A stretch of DNA of 64,000 bases from Chryseobacterium daecheongense (GCA_027920525.1 CP115858.1:4340001-4404000); one strand, 5' to 3'; counted from the stretch's first letter, positions 34,326 to 44,840 are shown. Notes: generated from the sequence alone by a model not told the origin. A program made the numbers and translations.

Positions 34326-35996
34326 ATGGAACGAAGAGAAGCTATTAAAATTGGTGCATTAACGATGGCTACAGGTTTAATAGGAATTACAACTAATGCT
34401 ATGAAAAATACTCTAGATAATTTTGGGGTAGATTTGGATTATGATAATAATCAGGAAGGTGATTTTGATGAGGATAAGCCTTACGATTTTATTATTGCAG
34501 GAGCTGGGTCAGCGGGTGCTGTATTAGCAAATCGTTTATCAGAGGAAAAGAAGTGGAAGATTTTGTTAATAGAGGCAGGATTGGATTTTAATCCCGAAAG
34601 TAATCCGGAACTTATTTATAGTAGCAATATAATTGCTGCAAATTTGGATAAGAGATATGATTGGGGTTATAAAAGTACTGAACAAGAATATGGTAATGTT
34701 ATTATTGCACCAAGAGGAAAAGGAGTTGGAGGCAGTTCTAATATCAATGGTGCAGTAGCAGTTCGAGCTTTAAAATTTGATTTTGATCGTTGGACAAAAA
34801 TGGGACTTGAAGGTTGGAAATTTGATGATGTACTACCATATTATAAAAAAATGGAAAGTACAGAACATGGATCAGATAAGTGGCATGGGAGAAAAGGACC
34901 TTTTCCTATTCATCAAATGGAAAAGCATTATATAACGCCAGTGCAAAGTGCGGTTGTTGATACTGCAGTTGCTATGGGATATAATGAAGTTATGGACTTT
35001 AATGATCCGAATGAAAATAATGGAGCGGGTCCTATTCCTATGAATGTTATTAATGGTGTACGTGTAAATGTAGGGATTGCTTATCTTAATAATCAAGTAA
35101 GAAAACGTAATAATCTCCATATTTTAAGCGAAAGCTTAATAGATAAAGTAATAATAGAAAAAGGAAAAGCAAAGGGTATTTTATTAGCAAATGGGAAGCG
35201 AATTTTTGGGAGAGAAGTAATACTATCTTCAGGAGCTTACGGTAGTGCTGCAATTTTAATGCGATCTGGTATTGGACCAGCGAAGGACCTAAAGGAGTTG
35301 GATATTGATGTCGTTTTAGATGCCCCAGTTGGAAAGCGTTTACTTGACCATCCTTTTTACTGGATGAATTTTGCGGCAGTACCGGAGAAAAATACAAGAA
35401 TACATCCTGTAGTAGGATCGCAGCTCTGGACTAATTCTACTAGAGCTTCCTCAAAGAATGAGCTTGATATAGCTATCTCACCATCACATTTGGTAGACCC
35501 TTCTACTAGCCCTACAAAATCAATATTTACTCTTGGATTGGAACTCATGAACTGTCAGTCAGAGGGATCAGTTAAATTGGCGAGCAAAAATCCAGCTGAT
35601 ATGCCGATTATCGATTTTAGGCACCTAACATCAGAGGAAGATATGTTACGGATGATAGAATGTTTTAAAATTGCCCGTAAAATGGTTACAGTTAGTCCAT
35701 TAAAGGAGTTTTATCATAGCGAAATTTACCCAGGCTCTGATGTTCAAAGTGATGAACAGATTAGAAAAGCCCTATTAAGTGGAGTATCCACACTCCAGCA
35801 TCCTTGTTCAACAGTTCCAATGGGTAAAGAAGGAGGTGAGAATTCAGTAGTAGATGCTGAAGGACGTCTATATGGTATACAAAATCTAAGAGTTGTTGAT
35901 GCTTCTATATTTCCTGAAATTCCTCTTATCAACTTAAATCCTCAAGTTATAATGGTAGCAGAAAAGATAGCGGATAAAATTAAAGGTAAAATTTAA
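34326..35996 (+). CDS. GMC-family FAD-dependent oxidoreductase, exported type
   Basis: A protein of 556 residues when started at ATG 34326; an upstream ATG (34287) is excluded because it precedes the -7 box. The N-terminus [25 protein letters not shown] has a twin-arginine-like signal (RRE followed by a hydrophobic stretch), fitting export of a folded flavoprotein. The FAD motif GAGSAG is near residues 55-60, the family block [15 protein letters not shown] near 130, and the C-terminal catalytic region has [11 protein letters not shown] with the active His and LINLNPQ. It is the first gene of an operon with a hydrolase and an FMN reductase. The substrate is probably an alcohol. The family resemblance to 6735-8288 is clear but identity is low. 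Confidence 0.9.
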   Translation: MERREAIKIGALTMATGLIGITTNAMKNTLDNFGVDLDYDNNQEGDFDEDKPYDFIIAGAGSAGAVLANRLSEEKKWKILLIEAGLDFNPESNPELIYSSNIIAANLDKRYDWGYKSTEQEYGNVIIAPRGKGVGGSSNINGAVAVRALKFDFDRWTKMGLEGWKFDDVLPYYKKMESTEHGSDKWHGRKGPFPIHQMEKHYITPVQSAVVDTAVAMGYNEVMDFNDPNENNGAGPIPMNVINGVRVNVGIAYLNNQVRKRNNLHILSESLIDKVIIEKGKAKGILLANGKRIFGREVILSSGAYGSAAILMRSGIGPAKDLKELDIDVVLDAPVGKRLLDHPFYWMNFAAVPEKNTRIHPVVGSQLWTNSTRASSKNELDIAISPSHLVDPSTSPTKSIFTLGLELMNCQSEGSVKLASKNPADMPIIDFRHLTSEEDMLRMIECFKIARKMVTVSPLKEFYHSEIYPGSDVQSDEQIRKALLSGVSTLQHPCSTVPMGKEGGENSVVDAEGRLYGIQNLRVVDASIFPEIPLINLNPQVIMVAEKIADKIKGKI

Positions 35997-36210
35997 TTAA
36001 ACAAAGTTACAAGAGCAAGATTAGAGGTTACTGATTAATAAGGTGGATGCTTTTATTAAATCCTTATAAATGAATTTTCTTGACACTAATTTATCACACT
36101 CTCGAAACTCAGAACTTTCAGGGAGGGTTGGAAAGAAATAGTTAATGGAACTTTTGTATAGGATTATGATGAAGTAAAATTACATTAATAAATTCAAGTA
36201 TAGCGAACCT

Positions 36211-37191
36211 ATGGATAAAATAAACCGGCCTATTGAAAATGATTCAAATATTTTGAAGGATATTCGGTCTTTTCTTATAAAGATGAATAGTGAAAATCCC
36301 AAAACAAATGATGAAATGAGTATAGAAGATACTAGAGATATGCTTATTAAAAGTAGTACATCTATGAACTTTGATTACTCAGATATTGATGTTTTCAATA
36401 TGGATATTCAGCAAGACGGGATATCTATAAATATTAATATTGTAAAGCCAAAAAAGGCAGAAGGGCAACTTCCCGTATTTATGTTTTTTCATGGTGGCGG
36501 TTGGACTTTTGAGGATTTTTTAACTCATAAAAAATTGGTAAGGGATCTGGTTGTTGAAAGTGGAGCTGTAGCAGTATTTCCAAATTATACCTTGTCTCCT
36601 GAAGTAACATATCCTATTGCTCTTAATCAAGTATATGCTGCTACAAAGTGGATTTCTTTTCATGGAGACAAAATTGGGGTTGATGGGAAGAAATTGGCTG
36701 TCGTTGGAAATAGTGCAGGAGGAAATTTAGCAGCAGCAGTAGCTTTAATGGCGAAAGATAAAAAAGGGCCTAATATTCTGTATCAGATTTTATTATGGCC
36801 TGTCACCGATTCTGATTTTTCTCGAGAGTCATATAAAAAATACGGACAAGATAGGTTTTTAACGACTGAAACAATGAAGTGGATGTGGGATAATTATGTT
36901 CCTGACCTGATTAAAAGAAAGGAAAAGTATGCTTCTCCAAATCAAGCGTCTATTGAGGAGTTGCAAGGACTGCCTCCAGCGCTTATTCAGATTGCTGAGA
37001 ATGATATACTTTATGACGAAGGAATAGAATATGGTCGAAAGCTTGACGAGGCAGGAGTTGCAACTACAATTGCTGTTTATAAGGGATTAATCCACGATTA
37101 TGGTAAGTTAGAACATCTTTCACATATTCAGTCTGTTAGGGATTCTGTTACACAGGTAGCAATAGCTCTTAAAAATATACTTTTTAAGTGA
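36211..37191 (+). CDS. Alpha/beta hydrolase (hormone-sensitive lipase-like)
   Basis: A 326-residue hydrolase. The oxyanion motif HGGG is at about residues 95-98 (FMFFHGGGW), the nucleophile elbow is GNSAGG (about 169-174), the acid is in AENDILYDEG and the His is in LIHDYG. This is the HSL/arylacetamide-deacetylase type esterase group. It has no signal peptide and probably cleaves esters or lactones. It follows the GMC gene by 214 bases on the same strand, with no terminator seen, and is likely co-transcribed. Confidence 0.88.
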   Translation: MDKINRPIENDSNILKDIRSFLIKMNSENPKTNDEMSIEDTRDMLIKSSTSMNFDYSDIDVFNMDIQQDGISININIVKPKKAEGQLPVFMFFHGGGWTFEDFLTHKKLVRDLVVESGAVAVFPNYTLSPEVTYPIALNQVYAATKWISFHGDKIGVDGKKLAVVGNSAGGNLAAAVALMAKDKKGPNILYQILLWPVTDSDFSRESYKKYGQDRFLTTETMKWMWDNYVPDLIKRKEKYASPNQASIEELQGLPPALIQIAENDILYDEGIEYGRKLDEAGVATTIAVYKGLIHDYGKLEHLSHIQSVRDSVTQVAIALKNILFK

Positions 37192-37286
37192 AAAAAATGA
37201 GTTGGGCTATTTGTATTTATTCCTATCTGGTAGATTTTATTAAAATATGAGTACAATTAATATTAAGGAAAACAGCAATAAAAATT

Positions 37287-37853
37287 ATGGGAAAAGTTAT
37301 AGGAATTCTTGCAGGAAGTTTGCATAGAGATTCATTTTCAAAAAAAATAGCCAAAACAATTAAATCCTTTGTCCCGCAGGAGGGATATGAATTTAAAATT
37401 ATTGATTTGGAAGGATTACCCGTGTACAATCAAGATTTTGATACCGACAAAAATATTCCTTGGGCTATTGAAAGATTTAGGGCAGATATGCAAAGTGTAA
37501 ATGGTGTTATATTTGTAACCCCGGAATACAATAGATCTGTTCCCAGTGTTTTAAAAAATGCAATTGATATAGGCTCAACACCATTCGGAAAGAGTATTTG
37601 GAACGGGAAACCGGCAGCAATTTTCAGTCATTCTCCTGGGAATATTTCGGGTTTTGGAGCTAATCATCATTTAAGACAAAGTCTTGTATTTCTTAATATG
37701 CCAACCATGCAACAGCCAGAGGTTTATATTACAAATAGTGATGCGCTGTTTTCTGTAAATGGAGTTATGATTGAAGGCAGCACAAAAGATTTTGTAAGGA
37801 GTGCAGTGAACTCTTACATTAAATGGTTTGAAAAAAGCTACAGTACTATTTAG
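37287..37853 (+). CDS. NAD(P)H-dependent FMN reductase
   Basis: A 188-residue flavodoxin-like protein of the NADPH-dependent FMN reductase (ChrR/YieF-like) family. The FMN phosphate loop is GSLHRDSFSKKI (about 10-21), and the flavin-contacting segment TPEYNRSVPSVLKNAID (about 80-96) is the family signature. It would reduce FMN or quinone-like electron acceptors. It is last in the operon with the GMC oxidoreductase and the hydrolase; a bidirectional terminator follows. Confidence 0.88.
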   Translation: MGKVIGILAGSLHRDSFSKKIAKTIKSFVPQEGYEFKIIDLEGLPVYNQDFDTDKNIPWAIERFRADMQSVNGVIFVTPEYNRSVPSVLKNAIDIGSTPFGKSIWNGKPAAIFSHSPGNISGFGANHHLRQSLVFLNMPTMQQPEVYITNSDALFSVNGVMIEGSTKDFVRSAVNSYIKWFEKSYSTI

Positions 37854-37976
37854 ATTACTATCGGAAGTGTCAAAAAGAAGAGATAGAGAGATGCTACTTT
37901 TCACAAAGTTATTTAAGCCCCCTGCTATTCTGGGAATTCTTGTTCTTAAATAACTTATCACTTTAAAATTGAAAAT

Positions 37977-38030
37977 AACCAATAATACAAAAAACGGTTA
38001 ATAGCCTTTTGTATTATTGGTTTATTTTTT
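37977..38030. terminator. Bidirectional terminator between operon and Crp/Fnr gene
   Basis: AACCAATAATACAAAA (37977-37992) pairs with TTTTGTATTATTGGTT (38007-38022), followed by T6. It is suitable for both the rightward operon and the leftward regulator gene. Confidence 0.8.
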
Positions 38031-38065
38031 CAATAATTATTATTAAAAAGTAATATTATATTAGA

Positions 38066-38671
38066 TCAAGTGCTAGCAAAGCTGTTTTTTTCGTCGTTAA
38101 GCATCTTTTTACGTAGAAAACTTAAGTGCTCCGGTGTCATATTTAGGTATGAGGCAATATCTTTATACGAAACATGTTGAATAACTGAGGGGTATAATTT
38201 AAGAAAATTTTCATATCGTTCTTGGGATGTTAAAGAAAGGATGTTTACCAGTTTGGTCTGTTGCGTTGTGAGTGCTCCTTGCAATATATTTCTGAAGAAA
38301 GTTTCCATTATTATATGATTAGCCAATAGTTTCTCAAATGAGGGTCTTGATATTTGTAAGACTTCTGTTTTCATAATTGACATTATTGAGTAATCTGAAT
38401 GTAATCCATTGATAAATGAATTCAGATCTGAGGCCCATAGTCCTGGGGATAAAAATGAGAGAATATGATCTTTCCCATTTTTATCCGTATAGTATGATTT
38501 AAGACATCCTGAAATAATAAAATATATAAAATTACAAGGTTCTCCAGCCAATTGTAAATGAGTTTTACTTTTTATTTTCCTATATTCAAAAAGCTTAGTA
38601 AGAGATACTTTTAATTCATCATCTACTTTGATATATTCTTCGACATGCTTTAAAAATAATTTGTATACCAT
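38066..38671 (-). CDS. Crp/Fnr-family transcriptional regulator (complete, copy B)
   Basis: A 201-residue protein. Residues about 1-125 form the cyclic-nucleotide-binding-type sensor ('YFIISGCLKSYYTDKNGKDHILSFLSPGLWASDLNSFI'), about 125-145 the dimer helix ('QGALTTQQTKLVNILSLTSQERYENFL') and about 160-190 the winged HTH ('VSYKDIASYLNMTPEHLSFLRKK'). No cysteine cluster for iron-sulfur is present. The duplicated segment begins at 38107 or to its left, inside this gene's 3' end as far as the window shows. With 33595 it is the second candidate to bind the TTAAG-N4-CTTAA dyads. The 1.2 kb upstream is the same relic-rich gap as 566-1773. Confidence 0.9.
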   Translation of the reverse strand: MVYKLFLKHVEEYIKVDDELKVSLTKLFEYRKIKSKTHLQLAGEPCNFIYFIISGCLKSYYTDKNGKDHILSFLSPGLWASDLNSFINGLHSDYSIMSIMKTEVLQISRPSFEKLLANHIIMETFFRNILQGALTTQQTKLVNILSLTSQERYENFLKLYPSVIQHVSYKDIASYLNMTPEHLSFLRKKMLNDEKNSFAST

Positions 38672-38920
38672 TTGTTATTGTTTATTATATATACTGTACT
38701 TAGGTTATTATGACTAATAATTTATCATATCTCTTTTCAATGATTGATCAACAAGATTCTATTTAATAGAGTACTGTTATTTTAATTTCTAATATAATCC
38801 CTATATAGTCAGATAAGTTGTATAAGAAATAAATTATATCAGGCTTAAAGTATTTAATATGCTATATGATACATATTTGCCTATGATATTTAAATTTAGA
38901 CAAAAAGATGATGTACTATC

Positions 38921-38976
38921 CTTAAGATATCTTAAGAAAATTTAAGCTCTATGGGTAAAACAATATAAAATTTTTG
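38921..38976 (+). promoter_or_regulatory. Triple CTTAAG operator, copy B
   Basis: Same array as at 815-870, with no gene directly downstream. Confidence 0.5.
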
Positions 38977-39257
38977 CGTAGCAATATCTATTCAGAATAT
39001 TTGTTTCTAATTAGGGAAATTATAAATTGTTATTAATTAGCTTGTTAGTGCAAATGATCGGCAGCAGATGAATGCAAAATAGATAATCATTTAATATAAT
39101 GAAAATTATATTTTAAGGATGGAATTATTAATTATTCATTCTGAGACTGGGCTTATTTTTAAAATAATCTTATCTATCTAATGAGTTTGAGCAAATTCAT
39201 AAGTATTAAGTTGTGGTTTCTTTGCATAGTATATTCTAACTAAAAGGATAATTTTGA

Positions 39258-39314
39258 CAAAAGTAAAAATCACTTGTATTATTTAAAAGCAAACTAGTAT
39301 CACATTAATATCAC
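39258..39314 (-). promoter_or_regulatory. Leftward GTGATA promoter, copy B
   Basis: Identical to 1152-1208; the target is unclear here as well. Confidence 0.5.
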
Positions 39315-39591
39315 TTATTGGATTTCATAAGATTTCTATGATGGGAATGAATGTATAAATGACGACCTTTAGCTAGTTTACTTTGTTCGTAGAACTTTGA
39401 AGCTTTTTATCATATATTTTCAGGGCATATTACCATTATCAAAGAACTTATTTTGGAATAATTGTAATAATGAATAAAATTTATTTCCTGAATTTGTGAT
39501 TTGATATGAATTTTATTTAACTTTACATTATTCTGTTATGAAAAAATAATGGGTTTTCTTAATTGTACTATAATTGTTAATGATTTCTGTT

Positions 39592-39636
39592 CTTAAGAAA
39601 TCTTAAGAGTATTTGAGCTGTATCGTAGTAATTTTG
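39592..39636 (+). promoter_or_regulatory. Cassette B promoter (CTTAAG type)
   Basis: CTTAAG 39592-39597 and 39602-39607, 21 bases, TAATTTTG 39629-39636. Confidence 0.7.
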
Positions 39637-39879
39637 CAAAAGATATTACATAGTAGTGACTAAGGATATTTTTTTTGATCAATATGGGAAGGGTAATTTT
39701 TTCAAGTTCATTTTGATCTTAGATAGTTCTAATGCGATTATTCATTAAAATAATAATAATCATAGTCACAAAAGCTTAAAATTACATCTATAGAAAAATC
39801 TTAATTCTAAAAAAGTTAGGTCTTTTCTATACACTTATTATTATATAATAGCAACTTATAATTTAATAAATTATCACAG

Positions 39880-41862
39880 ATGAGAAAAACACTATTACTA
39901 ATTTTCGGATGCTTTTGTTGTATTGCTTTGAGCGGTCAGGTAGGCATCAATAATACGAATCCCAAGGCTACATTAGATGTAATGGCCAAAAACAGTGATG
40001 GGAGTAGCGCGGAGGGTCTTCTTGCCCCTCGTTTAACAGGCGATCAGATTCAATCAGGCAATTCCCGTTATGGTTTGGATCAGGCGGGAACTCTTATTTA
40101 TGCCACTTCTGGAGTAAGTAGCCCAGATGCTGTAACTCAAAATATTACCACTGCTGGTTATTATTACTTTGATGGTACTGCCTGGCAGGTTTTGGGAGGT
40201 AGTGCAGGAGTCTCTGATTATAATATTTATGATTCAGATGGATCTCTTTCGGGTAATCGTCAGGTTGATTTGTCAGGAAAGAACCTTGGTTTTACAGGCG
40301 GTAATGTTGGTGTTGGAATTGCAGTAGCGGATGCTTCAGCAATATTAGATGTAAGCAGTACGACGCAGGGTTTTGCTCCTCCTCGTGTTACCAAAGTACA
40401 AAGGGATAATATTGTATCCCCAGTTTCCGGTTTGATTGTTTATTGTACAGATTGTGGAGTGGGTTCTACGGGTTGTTTATCCCTGAATTTGGGAACTCCT
40501 GGAGCACCTAACTGGAGCTGTGTAGGCTCTACAACATCTTCTACCGTGGTAACTTCCGAATGTACCGGTTTTTCAGGTACCTACACTTCGGGCTCAGCCT
40601 TATCAGGAGCCAGTTATAAAGTAACGGTAACGAATAATTCTTTTTCTTCTGCGACGATCAATTTTTCTTCGGGAGATTTGGTTTTAAGTGGTATTACAGG
40701 TCTAACGGTTGGTACTCCCACTTTTTCAGGAGGATCAGTAAGTGGGAGTAATGTTACTTTGACTTCTGGGCAGACAGTTGTTATAAGCTATCCTATTACG
40801 GGTACTCCGGGAGCCAATGGTACCCTTACGGGTGTCTGGACAAAGCTTTCCCTTTCTTGTACGAGTAGCCAAATAGTAGGTAAGGGTACTGCCCGTTTTA
40901 CTCTTCCTCAAAACCTGTATGTTGCTTCTGTGAATTTGGGAGGAACAGGAGATGTCCAGGGAGTTGTAGATAACGGATCTAATAAGCTTACGATTCAAGT
41001 CCCTTATACTGGAGGGAAAGGTAGTTATGACGCTTATACGAGCGCATGGATTTCCAATAATTCAGGAAGTGGCCAGGGAGGAGACACTAATAAGTTTAGG
41101 GTTTCTTATCCTGCGGGAACGTTTAGTAGTTCGGGAAGTATTGCGGTGAGTATTGAGGTAGATGGGGATGGTAGTTTTAATGCCTTAAAGCTTCTTCCTG
41201 GAAATACTATGGTTTTGGGAACGCTTCCTTTTGCTCACAATGGCATTTATGATGGCGATATCATCATCCATATTGTAACGTGTGGAGCATTTATAGCACC
41301 GGGAGTCTTTAAGGCGTTTATGTGTCATAATTTAGGGGCTGATATGAATGCAGATCCCTTCCAACCTTCGGCCTCTATTCACGGAGCTAAATACCAATGG
41401 GGAGCTAAGACAGGCCAGGCAGGACGTTATATAAGCCAGGCGGATGATCAGGCTAATAGTGGTGCTATTGGAGGATGGATTAGTTCTCCGCTTCCTAATA
41501 ACAGCTGGTCTGATACAACGAAGACTGCGCAGGATCCATGTCCTGTAGGATATAGGGTTCCTACAAATGACCAATGGCAGAAGGTGATTGCTAATAATAG
41601 CTTCACTACTACAGGGACCTGGACAAATAGCCCAACGAATTACAGCAGTGGAGGCAAGTTTGGAAATACATTATTTCTGCCAGCCGCCGGCAGCCGTAAC
41701 AACGTGAATGGAGCCCTGTTCAGCCGTGGCAACAACGGGTACTATTGGAGCAGTACGCAGTACGCAAGTGCCTACGCCTACAACTTGAACTTTGGTAGCA
41801 CCGGGGTGAATGTCATCACAAACCGTACAAACGGGTACAGTGTTCGTTGTATTCAGGAATAG
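39880..41862 (+). CDS. Secreted FISUMP-domain protein, cassette gene 1, copy B
   Basis: Same 660-residue product as at 1774. The GC-rich tail (41676-41859) is unchanged. The terminator hairpin follows at 41885-41920. Confidence 0.85.
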   Translation: MRKTLLLIFGCFCCIALSGQVGINNTNPKATLDVMAKNSDGSSAEGLLAPRLTGDQIQSGNSRYGLDQAGTLIYATSGVSSPDAVTQNITTAGYYYFDGTAWQVLGGSAGVSDYNIYDSDGSLSGNRQVDLSGKNLGFTGGNVGVGIAVADASAILDVSSTTQGFAPPRVTKVQRDNIVSPVSGLIVYCTDCGVGSTGCLSLNLGTPGAPNWSCVGSTTSSTVVTSECTGFSGTYTSGSALSGASYKVTVTNNSFSSATINFSSGDLVLSGITGLTVGTPTFSGGSVSGSNVTLTSGQTVVISYPITGTPGANGTLTGVWTKLSLSCTSSQIVGKGTARFTLPQNLYVASVNLGGTGDVQGVVDNGSNKLTIQVPYTGGKGSYDAYTSAWISNNSGSGQGGDTNKFRVSYPAGTFSSSGSIAVSIEVDGDGSFNALKLLPGNTMVLGTLPFAHNGIYDGDIIIHIVTCGAFIAPGVFKAFMCHNLGADMNADPFQPSASIHGAKYQWGAKTGQAGRYISQADDQANSGAIGGWISSPLPNNSWSDTTKTAQDPCPVGYRVPTNDQWQKVIANNSFTTTGTWTNSPTNYSSGGKFGNTLFLPAAGSRNNVNGALFSRGNNGYYWSSTQYASAYAYNLNFGSTGVNVITNRTNGYSVRCIQE

Positions 41863-41884
41863 GTTTTCATTTTTCATATTAAGC

Positions 41885-41920
41885 AAACCCTTGGTGGCTT
41901 TTGCCACTAAGGGTTTTTTT
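41885..41920 (+). terminator. Terminator after FISUMP gene, copy B
   Basis: Identical hairpin to 3779-3814. Confidence 0.8.
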
Positions 41921-42065
41921 ACTATTTAATGTCCCGGTTTAGGGATAAACTGGATTTTTCTTACCATACTTAACTTATAGTTGAGCTTTGTTTATCGTGT
42001 ATTTTTAAGAATAGTCCGTGTTATAGATGTAGTTTATCAAAATTTACAGATCATAATTTTTATCT

Positions 42066-43400
42066 ATGAAAAAAATAATAGTATTAATTTTAGGGATTTT
42101 CTTTTTGGTATCCAAAGGGCAGGATATTGCAATGGATTTTCCTTATTTTAAAGGCAAGAGCTACGATTTTGTGCTCTTTCAGGGGAGTGAGGCCAAAACA
42201 GTGTTCCAAGGGACAATTCCTGAAAACGGGAAGTTTATTTTACATATTCCCAAGGAGTATGCTCCCTATCGGGGTATGAGTCGTTGGCTTATCACCGGGA
42301 GTAAAGAAGGGGGCGGACTTGATCTGCTGATCCCGGGGCACAGCTTCTCGGTAAGCTGCAGTGAAGAAAAGCCCACGGATAAGAACATTATCTACACCAA
42401 TAATACGGAAATCCCTGAGCTTAATAGTCTTTATAAAAAAGAGCAGGCGATCTTCGCCAGATATGGAGCCATGCTCCAGGCCACGAAATCTTTTTCAAAG
42501 ACGGATAAAAACTATTTGATTTTTGAAAAAGAGGCTCAAACTCAAGTTCAGGCTTATGGGGATTATCAGGGAGAGCTAAAGAAAAACAAGAGTTATGCAT
42601 CAGGCCTTATCAATATCATTAATATTACCCAGGGTATAGGAACTGGTCTTTTTGAAGCGGAGGAAGAAAAGGCAAAAAACATCAGTGATTATATTACCAG
42701 GGATCTCGATTGGGACGCCCTGTATACTTCCGGGCACTGGACGGAGGTGATCGCTTCCTGGGCAGATATTCATGCCTTAGTATTGGAGGATCCTAAGTCC
42801 TTTGCCAAAGATGTAGAAACCGTAAGCTCCCGAATCAAAAATCCTGCGGAGTATAGGGATTTTGCAGAAAGACTGGCCGTGGCGTTCACCCGTAACGGGA
42901 GAGATGATTTTATCAGTGCTATTACGCCCATCATCAGGGCTTGCGGCAAGATAAGTTCTTTCGAAGGCCCCTTATCTGTTTTTGTATCTGCAGCAGTAGG
43001 AATGCAGGCTCCAGATCTTGATCTTCGTGCTTCGGGATATAAAGTTCTTAAAAGTAGTTCCTTTTCAGGAAAGGGTTATGATAAAACACTATTACTTTTT
43101 TACCGATCAGATTGTGGTCCCTGTGAAGATCTTTTAAAAGATCTTAGTGGGAAATATGATATGCTAAAATCAAGAGGGGTTCATATAATCTCTGTCTCCG
43201 GTGATCAGGCAGAATCGTTATTTAAAGAAAAGGGCAAGGAATTACCCTGGGAGGATAAATATTGTGATTATAAAGGTTTTGAAGGGGTTAATTTTAGAAA
43301 TTACGGTATATCGGGTACCCCTACTGTTTTTCTAATTGATGGTGAGGGTAAAATAATAGAAAGAAGGGCTTCCCTAACGGATATTATGGGAAGGTTATGA
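42066..43400 (+). CDS. Exported thioredoxin-like protein, cassette gene 2, copy B
   Basis: A 444-residue product identical to that at 3960, including the A-type patch at residues 82-117 (42311-42416). Signal peptide and CGPC (350-353) are intact. Confidence 0.85.
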   Translation: MKKIIVLILGIFFLVSKGQDIAMDFPYFKGKSYDFVLFQGSEAKTVFQGTIPENGKFILHIPKEYAPYRGMSRWLITGSKEGGGLDLLIPGHSFSVSCSEEKPTDKNIIYTNNTEIPELNSLYKKEQAIFARYGAMLQATKSFSKTDKNYLIFEKEAQTQVQAYGDYQGELKKNKSYASGLINIINITQGIGTGLFEAEEEKAKNISDYITRDLDWDALYTSGHWTEVIASWADIHALVLEDPKSFAKDVETVSSRIKNPAEYRDFAERLAVAFTRNGRDDFISAITPIIRACGKISSFEGPLSVFVSAAVGMQAPDLDLRASGYKVLKSSSFSGKGYDKTLLLFYRSDCGPCEDLLKDLSGKYDMLKSRGVHIISVSGDQAESLFKEKGKELPWEDKYCDYKGFEGVNFRNYGISGTPTVFLIDGEGKIIERRASLTDIMGRL

Positions 43401-43457
43401 TAAGATCGTAAAATAGAAAGTTTTGCTTTCATAGGAAAAAATAAAAAAATAGAAGTA

Positions 43458-43688
43458 TTGATAACAAAAGATAAAATATTTTCAATGAGTATTGATGAAG
43501 CTTTCATAGAAGAACATTTATTAGGAAAAAGCCCTAAAGAAATAGTTTGTTTTATGTCCAAAGTTCCAGATGCAGAAAAGGGTAATGAGTGGATGTATGT
43601 TACTAAAAAATACTTGTGGGGGATGTATAAAAGGAGGCTTTATTTGTATTTTCATAATGGAGTGGTGAGCGAATATTATTGTGAGTAA
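43458..43688 (+). CDS. Small ORF of unknown function, cassette gene 3, copy B
   Basis: Identical to 5352-5582, with the same TTG start or lost-start question. Confidence 0.45.
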   Translation: MITKDKIFSMSIDEAFIEEHLLGKSPKEIVCFMSKVPDAEKGNEWMYVTKKYLWGMYKRRLYLYFHNGVVSEYYCE

Positions 43689-43790
43689 CAAAAAGTGGAA
43701 GATCTGGATAATCCCCTTGGAATTATAATTAATAGAGCGGGATCGATGAACACAAGATAACCTATAATAAATAAACTAAAATCCATAAAA

Positions 43791-44297
43791 ATGAAAAGAG
43801 TACTATTAATCAGTATGTTGTTTATTGGAAGTTTGTATAATGGACAAATAGCAATAGGAAAGTCTGAGCTTACTAATGAGTCTGTTTCTCTGGAGTTCTC
43901 TGGTGCAGAAAACCGGGGTCTTATCCTGCCTTATGTAGAAGATAAGACAGGTATCACCGAAAATGGGACTTTTATATTTGATACAACAGACAAAAAGGTA
44001 AAATTATTAAGTAGTGGTGTATGGCATGATTTGAGTGTTGATCCGGGAGGAGTTGTAGATTTAAGCGATCAAAAGGATAGGGAAGAAAATGCAGACGGTA
44101 AGGTGGGTATTGGTAAGCAAAGCGCTGTTATGGGTATTCTGGTCCTTGAGGACAGTGATAAGGCCATGATTCTCCCTAAGGTGGCTAGTCCCCATTTAAA
44201 TATCATCAATCCTTCTGCCGGAATGATGGTGTATGATACAGTAGCTCGTCAGTTAGCCGTTTATAATGGGAGTGTATGGTCTTTTTGGAAGCCATAA
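43791..44297 (+). CDS. Exported small protein, cassette gene 4, copy B
   Basis: Identical to the 168-residue product at 5685, with Gly at the position where copy M has Asp. Confidence 0.75.
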   Translation: MKRVLLISMLFIGSLYNGQIAIGKSELTNESVSLEFSGAENRGLILPYVEDKTGITENGTFIFDTTDKKVKLLSSGVWHDLSVDPGGVVDLSDQKDREENADGKVGIGKQSAVMGILVLEDSDKAMILPKVASPHLNIINPSAGMMVYDTVARQLAVYNGSVWSFWKP

Positions 44298-44408
44298 AAC
44301 CATAAAAAAACCATAAAAGATATGGCGTTATAGCTACAGTTATAGCTATTAATCATAGGAGGTAAGTTGTCATGATCATTCTTTATTCTTTACCTATTCT
44401 TTCAAAAC

Positions 44409-44446
44409 AGAAGTCTATCTTTTTTAAAAAGATGGACTTCTTTATT
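44409..44446 (+). terminator. Terminator at end of cassette B
   Basis: Same hairpin as 6303-6340. Confidence 0.8.
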
Positions 44447-44483
44447 TTATTTAAGCTTATAAAGTTTTTAGATTTATCATTCT

Positions 44484-44528
44484 CTTAATATATCTTAAGT
44501 TAATTATTGATGCTATAAGCTAATTTTG
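44484..44528 (+). promoter_or_regulatory. Outward promoter of cassette B
   Basis: CTTAAT/CTTAAG pair, 21 bases, TAATTTTG 44521-44528, driving the GMC gene at 44841. Confidence 0.7.
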
Positions 44529-44840
44529 TAATACAAGCTATTCTATTTCAGTGCTTTGGATAAATGAGTGATTGATTCCCGTAAGTATTTATTTTTAACC
44601 GTGTCATCTAATTTACAGCTTGATAATTCGGAGTGATAGAATTTGGATTTTTATGATAGAGAGCTGTTCTTGAATTTTTAAGAAAAAAATATAGACTTAT
44701 ACCCAACAATTATCTCAACATTTTAAAGTGAGCAGAAATGCTATTATAGTTGGAAGACAAGATTTTTAGTTTAACTAAACCTTGGATGTTAAATTACTTA
44801 ATAAGAGATACTAACATATTTATAAAATATAATTAATTAT

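Larger units (their letters stand above)
39441..44541 (+). repeat. 5.1-kb cassette repeat, copy B
   Basis: Third intact cassette, lying within the large duplication and matching 1335-6435 without a difference that I could find. Confidence 0.92.

Noticed and set aside
1335..44541. Cassette as a classical insertion sequence or composite transposon
   Set aside because: It has no transposase, no terminal inverted repeats and no target-site duplications at 1335/6435 or 23501/28599.
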